64,000 nucleotides of DNA from Prochlorococcus sp. AG-355-O17 (GTDB lineage: Bacteria; Cyanobacteriota; Cyanobacteriia; PCC-6307; Cyanobiaceae). Location: contig QCEK01000003.1 in assembly GCA_003280655.1 (NCBI GenBank), positions 62,001 to 126,000 of the forward strand, read 5' to 3'. Position 1 is the first letter of the stretch; every line of letters begins with the position of its first letter. Below the pieces are notes generated by a model. The model worked only from the letters and a program-made list of their open reading frames with translations. It was not told where the DNA came from and did no database searches. Shown here piece after piece: positions 35,025 through 45,406 of the stretch. The position numbers and the translations under genes are program-made.

Positions 35025-36032
35025 TTGGAAGGAATAAATTTTAATCAGATTGGAGTGTCATTCAAGGGAAGTGGAAGTTATGTACCTGATCAAATCCTAA
35101 CCAATCAAAAAATTAGTCAAAAGGTTGATACAAGCAACGAATGGATACAAACTAGAACTGGTATTTCTGAGAGAAGAATCTCTAGTGTAGAAGATAATGT
35201 TACTGAGATGGGTTATAAGGCTGCTCTAACTGCTATAGAAATGGCTAATTGGGATATTAAAACGATTGATTTGATTGTTTTGGCTACTTCTACTCCGCAT
35301 GATTTATTTGGATCAGCCCCATCCATTCAAGCTAAATTAGGGGCAGCTAATGCTGTAGCTTTCGATTTAACTGCAGCTTGTAGTGGCTTTTTATTTGCCT
35401 TAATAACAGCCTCACAATTTTTAAAAGGGGGAAGTTTTAAAAGGGCTATTGTTATTGGAGCAGATCAATTATCAAGTTTTGTTGATTGGAATGATAGAAG
35501 AAGTTGTATTCTCTTTGGAGATGGTGCCGGTGCATTAGCAATTGAAGCCACAAATGAATTTGATAATTTTATAGGTTTTGATATGAGAACTGATGGGGGG
35601 AGGGGTTCTTTTCTTAATCTTCCATCAAAAAATAATAAGGATTCAATAGTGGATGAAATTGACTATTTAAGTGGAGGTTTTTCTCCAATTCAGATGAATG
35701 GTCAGGAAGTTTATAAATTCGCAGTTAAAGAAGTCCCTCTAATTCTTCAAAAGTTGTTAAAAAAAATGAAATATAATTCTGATCAAGTTGATTGGCTCTT
35801 GTTACATCAAGCTAACCAAAGAATATTGGATTCCGTGGGAGAAAGATTAAAAATTCCCAGAGAAAAGATTCTTAGCAATTTAGAAAAATATGGTAATACT
35901 TCAGCAGCAACAATTCCACTAATGATGGATGAGGCTGTAAGAGATTATAGAATTAAACAAAATGATATTATTGCTATAAGTGGTTTCGGTGCTGGGCTAA
36001 GTTGGGGTGCAGCCCTAATTAAATGGGGTTAA
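35025..36032 (+). CDS. fabH: Beta-ketoacyl-ACP synthase III
   Basis: 335 residues. The Cys-His-Asn triad is visible: C119 in LTAACSGFLFAL, His in LLLHQANQRI near residue 265, Asn in KYGNTSAATIP near residue 295. It starts fatty-acid synthesis by condensing acetyl-CoA with malonyl-ACP. Translation begins at TTG 35025; no in-frame ATG lies close upstream, and the N-terminus aligns with the family from IGVSFKGSGSYVP. It lies between plsX and fabD in the lipid cluster. Confidence 0.94.
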   Translation: MEGINFNQIGVSFKGSGSYVPDQILTNQKISQKVDTSNEWIQTRTGISERRISSVEDNVTEMGYKAALTAIEMANWDIKTIDLIVLATSTPHDLFGSAPSIQAKLGAANAVAFDLTAACSGFLFALITASQFLKGGSFKRAIVIGADQLSSFVDWNDRRSCILFGDGAGALAIEATNEFDNFIGFDMRTDGGRGSFLNLPSKNNKDSIVDEIDYLSGGFSPIQMNGQEVYKFAVKEVPLILQKLLKKMKYNSDQVDWLLLHQANQRILDSVGERLKIPREKILSNLEKYGNTSAATIPLMMDEAVRDYRIKQNDIIAISGFGAGLSWGAALIKWG

Positions 36033-36050
36033 AAACAAAATAGGAACATT

Positions 36051-36947
36051 ATGACAGTTGCATGGGTATTCCCTGGACAGGGTTCGCAAAAAATTGGAAT
36101 GGCAAAACAAATTGAAAATCTGCCGATCACAAAAGAAAGGTTTACTTATGCTTCTGAGATATTTGAGAGAAATTTATTTGAAATTTGTGAATTAAATACT
36201 GAACCAACAAATGCTCTTCTTGATTTGAATAACACAAGGAATACACAAATTTGTCTTTTTTTAGTTGAATCAATTTTATTAGATGCATTAAAGGAAAATG
36301 GGTTTAAACCAACTTATGTTGCGGGACATAGTCTTGGAGAAATCACTGCACTATATTGTGCGGATGTTTTTTCATTCGAAGATTGTGTTTCTCTCATAAA
36401 AGAAAGGTCTCAATTAATGGTCAATGCTGGGCAAGGATCTATGGCAGCAGTGATTGGTTTTGATAGAAATCAACTTGATTTATTAGTGCAAAAAATTGAT
36501 GATATTGTCATTGCTAATGACAATAGTTCTTCCCAAGTTGTCTTATCAGGATCTACTGAAGCCTTAGATAATTTATCGAGATCAATTGCTTGTAAAAGAT
36601 TCTTGAAATTAAATGTTTCAGGAGCATTTCATTCGCCATTTATGAATGAACCTTCATCAAAATTTTGTGAGTATTTAAAAAAGATTAAATTTAACAATCC
36701 CTCTTTCCCTGTAATAAGTAATTATGAACCTTCACTGTGTAGCGATCCAAACGAGCTTAAAATTAGATTAGAAAAGCAAATGTGTAATGGAGTGAGGTGG
36801 CGAGAAACTATGGATTTAATGGCAAAAGATAGTGATCTTCATATTGTAGAAATTGGCCCTTCTAATGTACTAAGCGGTTTAGGAAAAAGACATCTTAAAG
36901 ATGTAAAAATTTCTCAAGTTTCATCTTCTGATCAAATATCTTATTAA
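36051..36947 (+). CDS. fabD: Malonyl-CoA:ACP transacylase
   Basis: 298 residues. WVFPGQGSQKIGM at the start, catalytic S94 in AGHSLGEITALY, and His in GAFHSPFMNEP near residue 199, with Gln/Arg contacts in KERSQLM. It moves malonyl from CoA to ACP for chain extension. It starts 18 bases after fabH and ends five bases before plsC, so it is within the same transcript. Confidence 0.95.
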   Translation: MTVAWVFPGQGSQKIGMAKQIENLPITKERFTYASEIFERNLFEICELNTEPTNALLDLNNTRNTQICLFLVESILLDALKENGFKPTYVAGHSLGEITALYCADVFSFEDCVSLIKERSQLMVNAGQGSMAAVIGFDRNQLDLLVQKIDDIVIANDNSSSQVVLSGSTEALDNLSRSIACKRFLKLNVSGAFHSPFMNEPSSKFCEYLKKIKFNNPSFPVISNYEPSLCSDPNELKIRLEKQMCNGVRWRETMDLMAKDSDLHIVEIGPSNVLSGLGKRHLKDVKISQVSSSDQISY

Positions 36948-36952
36948 TTTGT

Positions 36953-37573
36953 ATGAAAAATCATACTATTCAAAAATTAATCTATGAATTAGTAAGCAAG
37001 CTTTTTGTATTTCCAATTTATAAATTTGTATTTAAAGGTCATTTAATAGGTAGAGACAATATTCCACAAAAAGATTCCTTTATCATGGTTTCTAATCATG
37101 GTTCTTTACTTGACCCTCCTTTGTTAGGACATGCCATTGGACGTAATATATCTTTTATGGCCAAGGCAGAGCTTTTTAGAATCCCTTTTCTGGGCTTTAT
37201 TATCAAGGCTTGTGGAGCATATCCTGTAAAAAGAGGAATTGCTGATAAAAACACAATTAAAACAGCATGTAAGAAATTATCAGATGATAATTGTATTGGA
37301 ATTTTTATTGATGGCACTCGTCAAAAAAATGGTCGAGTGAATAAGCCCAAACAAGGTGCAGCATTATTAGCCTTTAAAAATCAAAAATTATTATTGCCTG
37401 TTGCAATAGTTAATTCACATAGACTAATAAGATTTAGATGCTTTATTCCTTTGTTTTCAAAAATAGTTATTAAAGTGGGAAAACCTGTTCAACCTCCACA
37501 AAGTTCATCAAGACATGATTTGAATTCTGTAACAATGCACCTTCAAGATAAAATTAATAATTTGATTGGATGA
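36953..37573 (+). CDS. plsC: 1-acyl-sn-glycerol-3-phosphate acyltransferase
   Basis: 206 residues. The HX4D catalytic motif is H49-x4-D54 in SNHGSLLDPP. Motif II-like KAELFRIPFLGFIIKACGAYPVKR and motif III IDGTRQKNG (usual EGTR here DGTR) follow, then a proline-containing motif IV LLPVAIVN. It makes phosphatidate, and is the last gene of the plsX-fabH-fabD-plsC run. PlsY, which normally links PlsX and PlsC, is not in the window. Confidence 0.93.
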   Translation: MKNHTIQKLIYELVSKLFVFPIYKFVFKGHLIGRDNIPQKDSFIMVSNHGSLLDPPLLGHAIGRNISFMAKAELFRIPFLGFIIKACGAYPVKRGIADKNTIKTACKKLSDDNCIGIFIDGTRQKNGRVNKPKQGAALLAFKNQKLLLPVAIVNSHRLIRFRCFIPLFSKIVIKVGKPVQPPQSSSRHDLNSVTMHLQDKINNLIG

Positions 37574-37577
37574 ATAT

Positions 37578-38231
37578 TTAGTTAATTGGAGAAATAGGGT
37601 AAAGAGGCAAAACTTTTTTCCAAGAATCTATATTTGAATTTAATAAATTTTTATTTGATAAATCTAAAAGTTCTTTCAAATCTTTTTTATCATCATAAGT
37701 AGCTTCAAAAGAATCTTCTTTACTATCAAGTTCTTTGACAAACTTTGGTAAAGTTGTTTCTCGAATGAATAAATTCGAAGAGTTTTTTTCGTTACCACAA
37801 ATTTCATATTTACCTGCAATAAAACCCTTACGTTTTAAATTTTTGAAAATCCAAAATGATTTTTTGTTTTTTAAGATATTATTTTTTGATGCAATTCTTT
37901 TTGCCATTATTTCAAATGAACTAAAACTGCTTAGAGGGCAATTTATTTGTTGTGAAATAGTTCTTGCTAAAACTACAATTAGTCGTGAAGCATTAAAATT
38001 TGCTGGCCCTATACTGACAGATAACTTATTTATTTTTTGTAAATTTTCTTTAGATATGAATTTGTTAAGATCATTTATTAAGTTGTTGCAAAGGTCATTA
38101 TCAAATTTCTTGATAAATAATTCATCAGATTCGAGGTCATTGTTTTTTCTATACCCAAAGCCAAAAGAATTATCTGTGCTATGAATCACTAATGTAGAGT
38201 AATTTTCTCCTTGATTGAGTTTATTTGTCAT
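37578..38231 (-). CDS. Divergent TsaB-like protein (t6A tRNA modification)
   Basis: 217 residues with the actin-fold pattern of TsaB: LVIHSTDNSFGFGYR at the N-terminus and SVSIGPANFNASRLIVVLARTISQ near residue 71, where canonical TsaB has the GPGSFTGLR motif. That motif is degenerate here (GPANFNASR, 75-83). CPLSSFSSFEIMA follows as in TsaB. TsaB partners TsaD in making threonylcarbamoyl-adenosine at A37 of ANN-decoding tRNAs. The C-terminal half is weakly recognisable. The gene sits beside ycf34 on the same strand. Confidence 0.7.
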   Translation of the reverse strand: MTNKLNQGENYSTLVIHSTDNSFGFGYRKNNDLESDELFIKKFDNDLCNNLINDLNKFISKENLQKINKLSVSIGPANFNASRLIVVLARTISQQINCPLSSFSSFEIMAKRIASKNNILKNKKSFWIFKNLKRKGFIAGKYEICGNEKNSSNLFIRETTLPKFVKELDSKEDSFEATYDDKKDLKELLDLSNKNLLNSNIDSWKKVLPLYPISPIN

Positions 38232-38240
38232 TTATTACCT

Positions 38241-38492
38241 TTAAACAGGTAATTCCATACCTGGATTAAACTTAGACCATTTACCAAATTCATTTTCAAA
38301 ACTTTCACAAGATTGAACATCCCAATCAGTTTTATAATCACCATTATTATCTTTAACTATATTGACATGAATGAATGGTTTTTTTGCTTTAAAATCAGGT
38401 AGATCACAAATATGATCAACACCATGATTATTCTCAACATCATGATATGTGATACATCTATCAACCCATTTACAGTTGATGCAAATGCACAT
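38241..38492 (-). CDS. ycf34: Ycf34 family protein
   Basis: About 83 residues starting MCICINCKWVDRCITYH, with cysteines at C2, C4, C7 and C12 and another in HICDLPDF, the layout of Ycf34, reported to bind an Fe-S cluster in cyanobacteria. It ends with KWSKFNPGMELPV. An earlier ATG at 38561 is in frame but would overlap the divergent cca gene and lacks family likeness, so I use 38492. It lies nine bases upstream of the TsaB-like gene, in one unit. Confidence 0.88.
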   Translation of the reverse strand: MCICINCKWVDRCITYHDVENNHGVDHICDLPDFKAKKPFIHVNIVKDNNGDYKTDWDVQSCESFENEFGKWSKFNPGMELPV

Positions 38493-38506
38493 AATTAATA
38501 AATAAT

Positions 38507-39724
38507 ATGAAAAATAGCTTTCACACAGATCATACACTAATAATTGATGAATTAGAAACAAGTATAAAATTTCATAATTTAGATTTAATCTTAGGTTTTT
38601 TGCCTAAAGGATCATATTTGGTTGGAGGTTATATAAGAGATATTATTTTGGGAAGAAAAACTGAAAAGTTAGATGTTGATATTGTGGTACCTTTAAATGC
38701 AATTGAAATTGGTAAAAAGATTGCAGATAATATTGGATCAAAATTTATAATTTTAGATAAAAAAAGAGAAGTAGGAAGAATTATTCTTAATAATATTTAT
38801 ATTGATATTGCTAATCAAGTTTCATCTTCCATAGAAGGAGATTTATGTTCTAGAGACTTTTCGATTAATTCAATTGCTTTTTTATTTGATAAGAAGAGTT
38901 TGTTTGATCCATTAAATGGTCTTAAAGATATGGAGATTTCTTTGCTTAGAACTCATTCTGAAAACAATTTATTAAATGATCCTTTACGAATTTTAAGATG
39001 TTTTCGATTTGTTTCAGAATTCAATTTTAAAATTGATTTAAAATTAGTTGATTATATAAAAAAAAATAAAGGGAACTTGTATCTTGTCGCAAAAGAGAGA
39101 ATTACTAATGAAATAAAGAAAATAGTAAATGGAGCAAATGCTCTTGATGCAGTATTGTTGATAAAAAAATTAAATATATTTAATACTGAAAATTTGTTTG
39201 AAGATTCTTTTTTTTTGGATTTAGAGAAAATTAATTATGGAGAACTTGATCAGGAAGAAAAAGATAAATATTTACCATCATTTTTTATCGCTCAAATCTT
39301 AGATGTTGTAACTTTAGAGAAACTGAAATTTAGTAAAGCTGATATTGCAAAAACTAAGTTATTGAGAAAATGGTACCTTTTCTTGAAAAACAAAAATATC
39401 GCTCAGTTAGATGAATTTGATAGATTTAAATTACATCAAGAATTAGAAATGTTTCTGCCATCTTTTATTTTTTATTTACCTCAAAACTTACAATTAGATT
39501 GGCTTCATAGATGGCGTAATAAAGATGATAAATTATTTCATCCCTCAAACTTAGTGAATGGTGATGTACTTAAAAAAAGTTTGGAAATCAAGGATGGACC
39601 TATCTTGGGAGAGCTTTTACAGTATCTTTCTAAGGAACTTGCATATAAGAGATTGAATAATTTTGATGAAGCTATTTATAAAGCAAAGCGATGGATTGAA
39701 CAAAATGCGCCAAAATGTGATTAA
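38507..39724 (+). CDS. CCA tRNA nucleotidyltransferase / poly(A) polymerase family
   Basis: 405 residues of the class II nucleotidyltransferase superfamily: SYLVGGYIRDIILGRKTEKLDVDIVV near residue 36 (Gly-Gly loop and DxD metal site), SRDFSINSIAF near residue 113, DPLNGLKDM near residue 129 and DPLRILRCFRFVSEF near residue 154. It adds CCA to tRNA 3' ends; the tRNA-Asn here does not encode CCA, consistent with need for this enzyme. Poly(A) polymerase activity cannot be excluded. A weak 5-base hairpin follows. Confidence 0.88.
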   Translation: MKNSFHTDHTLIIDELETSIKFHNLDLILGFLPKGSYLVGGYIRDIILGRKTEKLDVDIVVPLNAIEIGKKIADNIGSKFIILDKKREVGRIILNNIYIDIANQVSSSIEGDLCSRDFSINSIAFLFDKKSLFDPLNGLKDMEISLLRTHSENNLLNDPLRILRCFRFVSEFNFKIDLKLVDYIKKNKGNLYLVAKERITNEIKKIVNGANALDAVLLIKKLNIFNTENLFEDSFFLDLEKINYGELDQEEKDKYLPSFFIAQILDVVTLEKLKFSKADIAKTKLLRKWYLFLKNKNIAQLDEFDRFKLHQELEMFLPSFIFYLPQNLQLDWLHRWRNKDDKLFHPSNLVNGDVLKKSLEIKDGPILGELLQYLSKELAYKRLNNFDEAIYKAKRWIEQNAPKCD

Positions 39725-39748
39725 ATACACATAGCTTAGTTTTGTTTA

Positions 39749-39762
39749 GAAGTTCAGACTTC
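39749..39762 (+). terminator. Weak hairpin after the CCA-adding enzyme gene
   Basis: GAAGT-TCAG-ACTTC with a short A/T tail downstream. Five base pairs and an imperfect T run make this a poor terminator candidate. Confidence 0.2.
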
Positions 39763-39782
39763 AAAATCATTTTTAAAAATTT

Positions 39783-40202
39783 ATGAGTATTCGCATTTAC
39801 ATTGGCAACTTACCACAAGGATTTAATCCAAAAGAATTTGATACACTTTTAAAGTCAGTTTCTGATTCGATTAGATTTAAAGCAGTTTTAGATAAGGAAA
39901 CTAAGGAATGCAGGGGGTTTGGTTTTGCGACTTTTAATAATGAAGATAATGCTAATTTATTAATTCAAAAGTTAAATGGTTTTGAATTTAATGGTTCTAA
40001 ATTAAGAGTAGAGCTATCAGAAAAGAAAGATTCTTCTTCAAATAAAAGGAATAGCGGAAAATTAAATAAGAATAAGAAGAGGAAAGACTTTAAGAAAATT
40101 GTTCACAGTGATGCTCCTAACTTAGAAGCTCCTGATCCAAGATGGGCAGGAGAACTATCAAAATTAAAAGATTTGTTGGCTAATCAGAAGACTCCTGCTT
40201 AG
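39783..40202 (+). CDS. RRM-domain RNA-binding protein
   Basis: 139 residues. One RNA recognition motif (about 1-78) has RNP-2 IRIYIGNLP and RNP-1 GFGFATF with the preceding CRG. A Lys/Ser/Asn-rich tail (KKDSSSNKRNSGK, KKRKDFKK) follows, then an acidic/Pro end (DAPNLEAPDPRWAGEL). Cyanobacterial Rbp proteins of this type bind mRNA and respond to cold or target transcripts to thylakoids; which role applies here is unknown. Its tail end abuts the convergent crtB gene with no gap. Confidence 0.92.
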   Translation: MSIRIYIGNLPQGFNPKEFDTLLKSVSDSIRFKAVLDKETKECRGFGFATFNNEDNANLLIQKLNGFEFNGSKLRVELSEKKDSSSNKRNSGKLNKNKKRKDFKKIVHSDAPNLEAPDPRWAGELSKLKDLLANQKTPA

Positions 40203-41111
40203 TCATTTAATTCTAGAAATTAAAAAAGATATAGGAATTTCAAAAGCTTTTACTGAATTTTTTACAAAAGCTCTATTATTAAAGACATCATAGTCTAGCC
40301 TTTCTATAGAATCTAATATTCCTCTGTAAAGACGTAAGGATGTCCAAACTGGCCATCTTGCGTCAGAAGATAACCATTTGATTCCATCTTCAGATTTTTG
40401 GAACCAATCGCGAGCCCTCGTTAATTGAAATTTCATTAGTGCTTTCCATTGTTTGTTTATTTCACCTTTTAAAAGTTTTTCTTCAGAATAATTAAATTTT
40501 TCAATATCTTCTTGAGGAAGATAAATTCTACCTCTTTGCCTATCTTCGCCGACATCTCTTAATATATTTGTTAATTGATTAGCTATACCTAAAGCTATAG
40601 CCGCTTCTGAGGGGTCAGGTTTGGCACTCCATGGGGCTGATGTATAAGCGCTATCAATCCCCATTACATTTTGAGTCATTAAACCTACAGTTCCTGCGAC
40701 TCTATAACAATAGAGTTTTAATTCATCAAAATCTTTGTATCTAAATTTATTAAGATCCATTCTCTGGCCATCTATCATGTCTAAATAAGGTTGAATACTT
40801 TGTGGATATTTTTCGATGGTGTCTAGTAGAACGGCATCCAATTCCGATTTAATGTTGCCTTTAAAAACATTCTTTGTATTTTCTTCCCATGCATTTAAAT
40901 TTTCTGCAAGTTCATCTTGCGATTTAGTTGAGGCTTCTAAACTATCCATTATTTCATCTGTTCTTCTACACCAAACATAAATAGCCCAAATAGCTTTTCT
41001 TTTCTCTACAGGTAGTAGAAGGGTTCCCAAGTAAAAGGTTTTAGCCCATTTTTGGGTTTCTTTTCGGCATATCTCGTATGCTTTATCTAGTTGAGAAATT
41101 GAATTTTTCAA
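40203..41111 (-). CDS. crtB: Phytoene synthase
   Basis: 302 residues. The two aspartate-rich prenyl-diphosphate motifs are DEIMD at 52-56 and D186-V-G-E-D190 followed by RQRGRIYLP, and YCYRVAGTVG near residue 134 is the family signature. It condenses two geranylgeranyl diphosphates into phytoene, the committing step to carotenoids. It follows pds on the minus strand with 40 bases between, forming a classic pds-crtB pair. Confidence 0.96.
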   Translation of the reverse strand: MKNSISQLDKAYEICRKETQKWAKTFYLGTLLLPVEKRKAIWAIYVWCRRTDEIMDSLEASTKSQDELAENLNAWEENTKNVFKGNIKSELDAVLLDTIEKYPQSIQPYLDMIDGQRMDLNKFRYKDFDELKLYCYRVAGTVGLMTQNVMGIDSAYTSAPWSAKPDPSEAAIALGIANQLTNILRDVGEDRQRGRIYLPQEDIEKFNYSEEKLLKGEINKQWKALMKFQLTRARDWFQKSEDGIKWLSSDARWPVWTSLRLYRGILDSIERLDYDVFNNRAFVKNSVKAFEIPISFLISRIK

Positions 41112-41151
41112 AAAGGTTTAGATAAATTTTTAAATTACTGGAATGTAAATC

Positions 41152-42594
<1,443 letters not shown>

Positions 42595-42642
42595 TTAAAG
42601 TTAGAACATAATAGTTTTTTTCGTTGATTATTTTGTAAAATT

Positions 42643-42990
42643 ATGGAAAAAATGCTTTTAAAATCGACTACTAGGCATGTAAGAATTTTTACGGCCGAAG
42701 TGGTAGATGAGGAATTAAAGTTTCATCCCAATAAACTAACTCTTGATTTAGATCCTGATAACGAATTTATTTGGAACGAAGATTCTCTAAATAAAATAAA
42801 TAAAAAATTCAATGAATTAATAAAAGAGAGGGCAGGAAAGGATTTAGATGATTATGAACTTCGAAAAATAGGATCAGAAATTGAAGGTTTGATTAAATTT
42901 TTGCTTCAAAATGGTAAGCTTAGCTATAACCCTGATTGTAGAGTAATGAATTATTCAATGGGTTTACCAAAGACAAATGAAGTGCTGTGA
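42643..42990 (+). CDS. ndhM: NAD(P)H-quinone oxidoreductase subunit M
   Basis: 115 residues. Conserved NdhM segments: [14 protein letters not shown] near the start, [22 protein letters not shown], and YDLRKIGS-like [41 protein letters not shown]. NdhM is a peripheral subunit of the hydrophilic arm. It is divergent from pds with 90 bases between. Its stop codon overlaps the GTG start of the DUF3172 gene. Confidence 0.95.
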   Translation: MEKMLLKSTTRHVRIFTAEVVDEELKFHPNKLTLDLDPDNEFIWNEDSLNKINKKFNELIKERAGKDLDDYELRKIGSEIEGLIKFLLQNGKLSYNPDCRVMNYSMGLPKTNEVL

Positions 42991-43610
42991 ATAGATCATC
43001 CTCAAATAGAAGGCCAAGAAGAAGCTCAAATAGAAGTTATTATCCATCAAATCCAAAGGACATGAATCCGTATGGTCAAAGAAGCAATAGATTGCCCGCT
43101 ACTTCTGAACAAAAGATCAATTTTAGTACAGGAACTATTGCCGTACTTGCTGGAGTACTAATTTTAGGAGTTGGTATTGGGAGTGCTATTACTAGCACAA
43201 CAGATGGAGGACAGGGAAACATAGCTAGTCAACAACAATTAGATATGGCTGTTCCGGACCCTGAATTTTGTAGACAATGGGGAGCTAGTGCTTTTGTAAT
43301 TGATGTTGAAATGTATACAACTCTGAATCCATCTACGAGTTTTGTAACGCAACCAGCTCTTCAGCCAGGTTGTGTTATTAGAAGAGAGAATTGGACAGTA
43401 TTACAAAAACAGGGCGCAATTAGTAACGAAGATGTAAGGGAATGTAAGCAAAGGATGAATACTTTCGCTTATATTGGGTCTATAAGAGATAAGCCAATAG
43501 TTAAGTGTGTTTATCAGACCGATGTAAACGAAAATAAATTTATTATTAAAGGCGATGGACAAGCCGAGGACGGAGGAGTTGGAATTAATAAGGAAGCAAT
43601 TCAGTTTTGA
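42987..43610 (+). CDS. DUF3172 family membrane-anchored protein
   Basis: 207 residues. A basic, low-complexity N-terminus ([15 protein letters not shown]) leads into one hydrophobic helix ([19 protein letters not shown], about 50-68). A cysteine-containing extracytoplasmic domain follows, with [36 protein letters not shown] and [26 protein letters not shown]. This matches the cyanobacterial DUF3172 family (function unknown), with four cysteines that could form disulfides. It starts with GTG overlapping ndhM by four bases and is likely coexpressed with it, which suggests but does not prove a link to NDH-1. Confidence 0.85.
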   Translation: MNRSSSNRRPRRSSNRSYYPSNPKDMNPYGQRSNRLPATSEQKINFSTGTIAVLAGVLILGVGIGSAITSTTDGGQGNIASQQQLDMAVPDPEFCRQWGASAFVIDVEMYTTLNPSTSFVTQPALQPGCVIRRENWTVLQKQGAISNEDVRECKQRMNTFAYIGSIRDKPIVKCVYQTDVNENKFIIKGDGQAEDGGVGINKEAIQF

Positions 43611-43616
43611 TCAAAA

Positions 43617-44561
43617 CTATATATGCCTTAAAGGGCTTTCTAAACTAGCAAATTGTGGCAGAATATTTTTCTTAAAGACTTCTGATGCTCTTGATGTATA
43701 TCTTGAAGGATTGGTAATTAATTTAAGTTCCCTTTTAACCTCTAAGTCAGCGATAAATGCTTTGTGGATTGTTCCGGCAGATAATTCTCTTTCAATAGAA
43801 ACAACAGGTAAAAAGGAAGCACCTAATCCTGATTGAACTGCATTTTTGATTGCTTCAAGAGAGTTAAGTTCCATCTCAATTTTTAACCTTTGAACATCAA
43901 GCCCAGAGTCTTGAAGAAGTTTGTCAACAACTTTTCTTGTTGTAGATTGAGAGTCTAATGTTACAAAATTTAATTTGTATAAGTCTTCTTTTAAGAGCTC
44001 TTTTTTGGTCGAAAGTGTGTGTTTAGAGGGTAAAACTAATGCCAATTCATCTGTGGCATATGGAATTACTTGTAGCAAATTTTCTAAATCTCCAGGTAAT
44101 TGTCCGCCAATAATAGCTAAGTCAATTTGTCCATTTGCGACACTCCAACCAGTTCTTCTAGTACTGTGAACTTGAAGTTTAACAGATACATCGGGGTATT
44201 TTTGTCTGAATAGTCCTATCATTCTTGGCATTAAATAGGTTCCAGTTGTTTGGCTGGCTCCAATTACGAGAGTTCCTCCTTTTAAGCTATTTAAATCTTC
44301 AATAGCTTTACAAGCTTCGTCGCATTGATTCAAAATTCGTTCGCAATAATCAAGCAATAGTCTCCCTGCTTCAGTCAATAGAGCTTTCCTACCACCTCTG
44401 TCGAAAATTGTGATTTCAAGTTGTTTTTCTAAATTTTGTATTTGTAAACTTACGGCAGGTTGGGTTACATATAAGAGATCTGCAGCTTTTTTAAAACTTC
44501 CTTGAGCTGCTATAGCTTTTAATATTCTTAATTGGTCAAGTGTAAATGGTAATTCTGGCAT
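43617..44561 (-). CDS. LysR-type regulator, RbcR/NdhR-like
   Basis: 314 residues. N-terminal LysR winged helix ([41 protein letters not shown], about residues 6-46) and an effector domain with [34 protein letters not shown] near residue 94. This matches cyanobacterial CbbR/RbcR/NdhR (CcmR) regulators of carbon fixation and low-CO2 genes. It is divergent, with 83 bases between, from the NnrU-ndhF-ndhD run, an arrangement in which a LysR protein often controls both directions. Whether it is RbcR or NdhR cannot be decided. Confidence 0.9.
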   Translation of the reverse strand: MPELPFTLDQLRILKAIAAQGSFKKAADLLYVTQPAVSLQIQNLEKQLEITIFDRGGRKALLTEAGRLLLDYCERILNQCDEACKAIEDLNSLKGGTLVIGASQTTGTYLMPRMIGLFRQKYPDVSVKLQVHSTRRTGWSVANGQIDLAIIGGQLPGDLENLLQVIPYATDELALVLPSKHTLSTKKELLKEDLYKLNFVTLDSQSTTRKVVDKLLQDSGLDVQRLKIEMELNSLEAIKNAVQSGLGASFLPVVSIERELSAGTIHKAFIADLEVKRELKLITNPSRYTSRASEVFKKNILPQFASLESPLRHI

Positions 44562-44581
44562 CTATTATGCCTACAATTTCT

Positions 44582-44620
44582 TATAATTCTAATGCTTAGG
44601 AGTATTCTTGTTAAGAACAA
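44582..44620. promoter_or_regulatory. Divergent control region between the LysR gene and the NnrU-like gene
   Basis: The region contains TATAAT on the plus strand (44582-44587) and the inverted repeat TTGTT-AAG-AACAA (44608-44620). LysR proteins bind dyad T-N11-A sites, so the repeat is a reasonable operator candidate. Predicted only. Confidence 0.4.
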
Positions 44621-44644
44621 AAATTATTTGAACAATTTAAATAT

Positions 44645-45373
44645 ATGGAGACTCATAAAACTTCGCTAATTATTTTAGTTTTGATTTTGATTTTTGCGGT
44701 CATTCATAGTGGGGGAGCTGCTTTAAGAATCAAAGCAGAATCTATTATGGGTCCAAGATTATGGCGGTTATGTTTTGTTTTTTTAAGTTTGCCATCTGCA
44801 ATTATCTTGATTAGTTATTTTTTGGCTCATAGATACGACGGAATCAGATTATGGAATTTACAGGGCAATAATTTTGTTTTTATGGTCGTTTGGTTCTTAA
44901 CTGCAATAAGTTTTTTATTTTTATATCCCGCTACTTACAATTTGCTAGAAATTCCTTCCGTTTTAAAACCTAAAGTACGAATCTATGGAACTGGGATAAT
45001 GCGAATCACAAGACATCCACAAGCATTTGGTCAGATAATTTGGTGTTTTGCTCATACTTTATGGATTGGTACATCATTCACTTTAGTAACTTCTATTGGC
45101 TTAATTTTGCATCACCTTTTTGCAATCTGGCATGGCGACAAGAGATTAGCAAATAGATTTGGAGAAGAATTTGAAAATTTTAAAAAAAATACTTCCATAA
45201 TCCCTTTCTTGGCGATACTTGAGGGAAGGCAAGAATTTAAGATTAAAGAATTTTTTAGGTTATCTCAAGTTGGCATATTAATTGCAATAGGCTTACTTTG
45301 GTGGTCTCATCAATACATAAATGTTGCTGTTAAAACATTTAATTCATCATTTTTGTCTGAATTTTTTAATTGA
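44645..45373 (+). CDS. NnrU-family membrane protein, candidate 15-cis-zeta-carotene isomerase (Z-ISO)
   Basis: 242 residues with six or so hydrophobic helices. The conserved part has MRITRHPQAFGQIIWCFAHTLWIGTS near residue 119 and LILHHLFAIWHGDKRLANRFGEEF near residue 152, including His residues that in Z-ISO ligate haem. NnrU-domain proteins in plants and cyanobacteria isomerise 9,15,9'-tri-cis-zeta-carotene between Pds and CrtQ. With pds, crtB and crtQ in this window that role fits, but the isomerase assignment is inference from the family. It is followed 33 bases later by ndhF. Confidence 0.8.
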   Translation: METHKTSLIILVLILIFAVIHSGGAALRIKAESIMGPRLWRLCFVFLSLPSAIILISYFLAHRYDGIRLWNLQGNNFVFMVVWFLTAISFLFLYPATYNLLEIPSVLKPKVRIYGTGIMRITRHPQAFGQIIWCFAHTLWIGTSFTLVTSIGLILHHLFAIWHGDKRLANRFGEEFENFKKNTSIIPFLAILEGRQEFKIKEFFRLSQVGILIAIGLLWWSHQYINVAVKTFNSSFLSEFFN

Positions 45374-45406
45374 CAGTTTAAAATCAAAATATAAGTTTTT
45401 TAAAAA

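Noticed and set aside
37735..38184. 149-codon plus-strand frame opposite the TsaB-like gene
   Set aside because: It is fully antisense to a frame with recognisable TsaB motifs; composition looks like a reverse reading of it.
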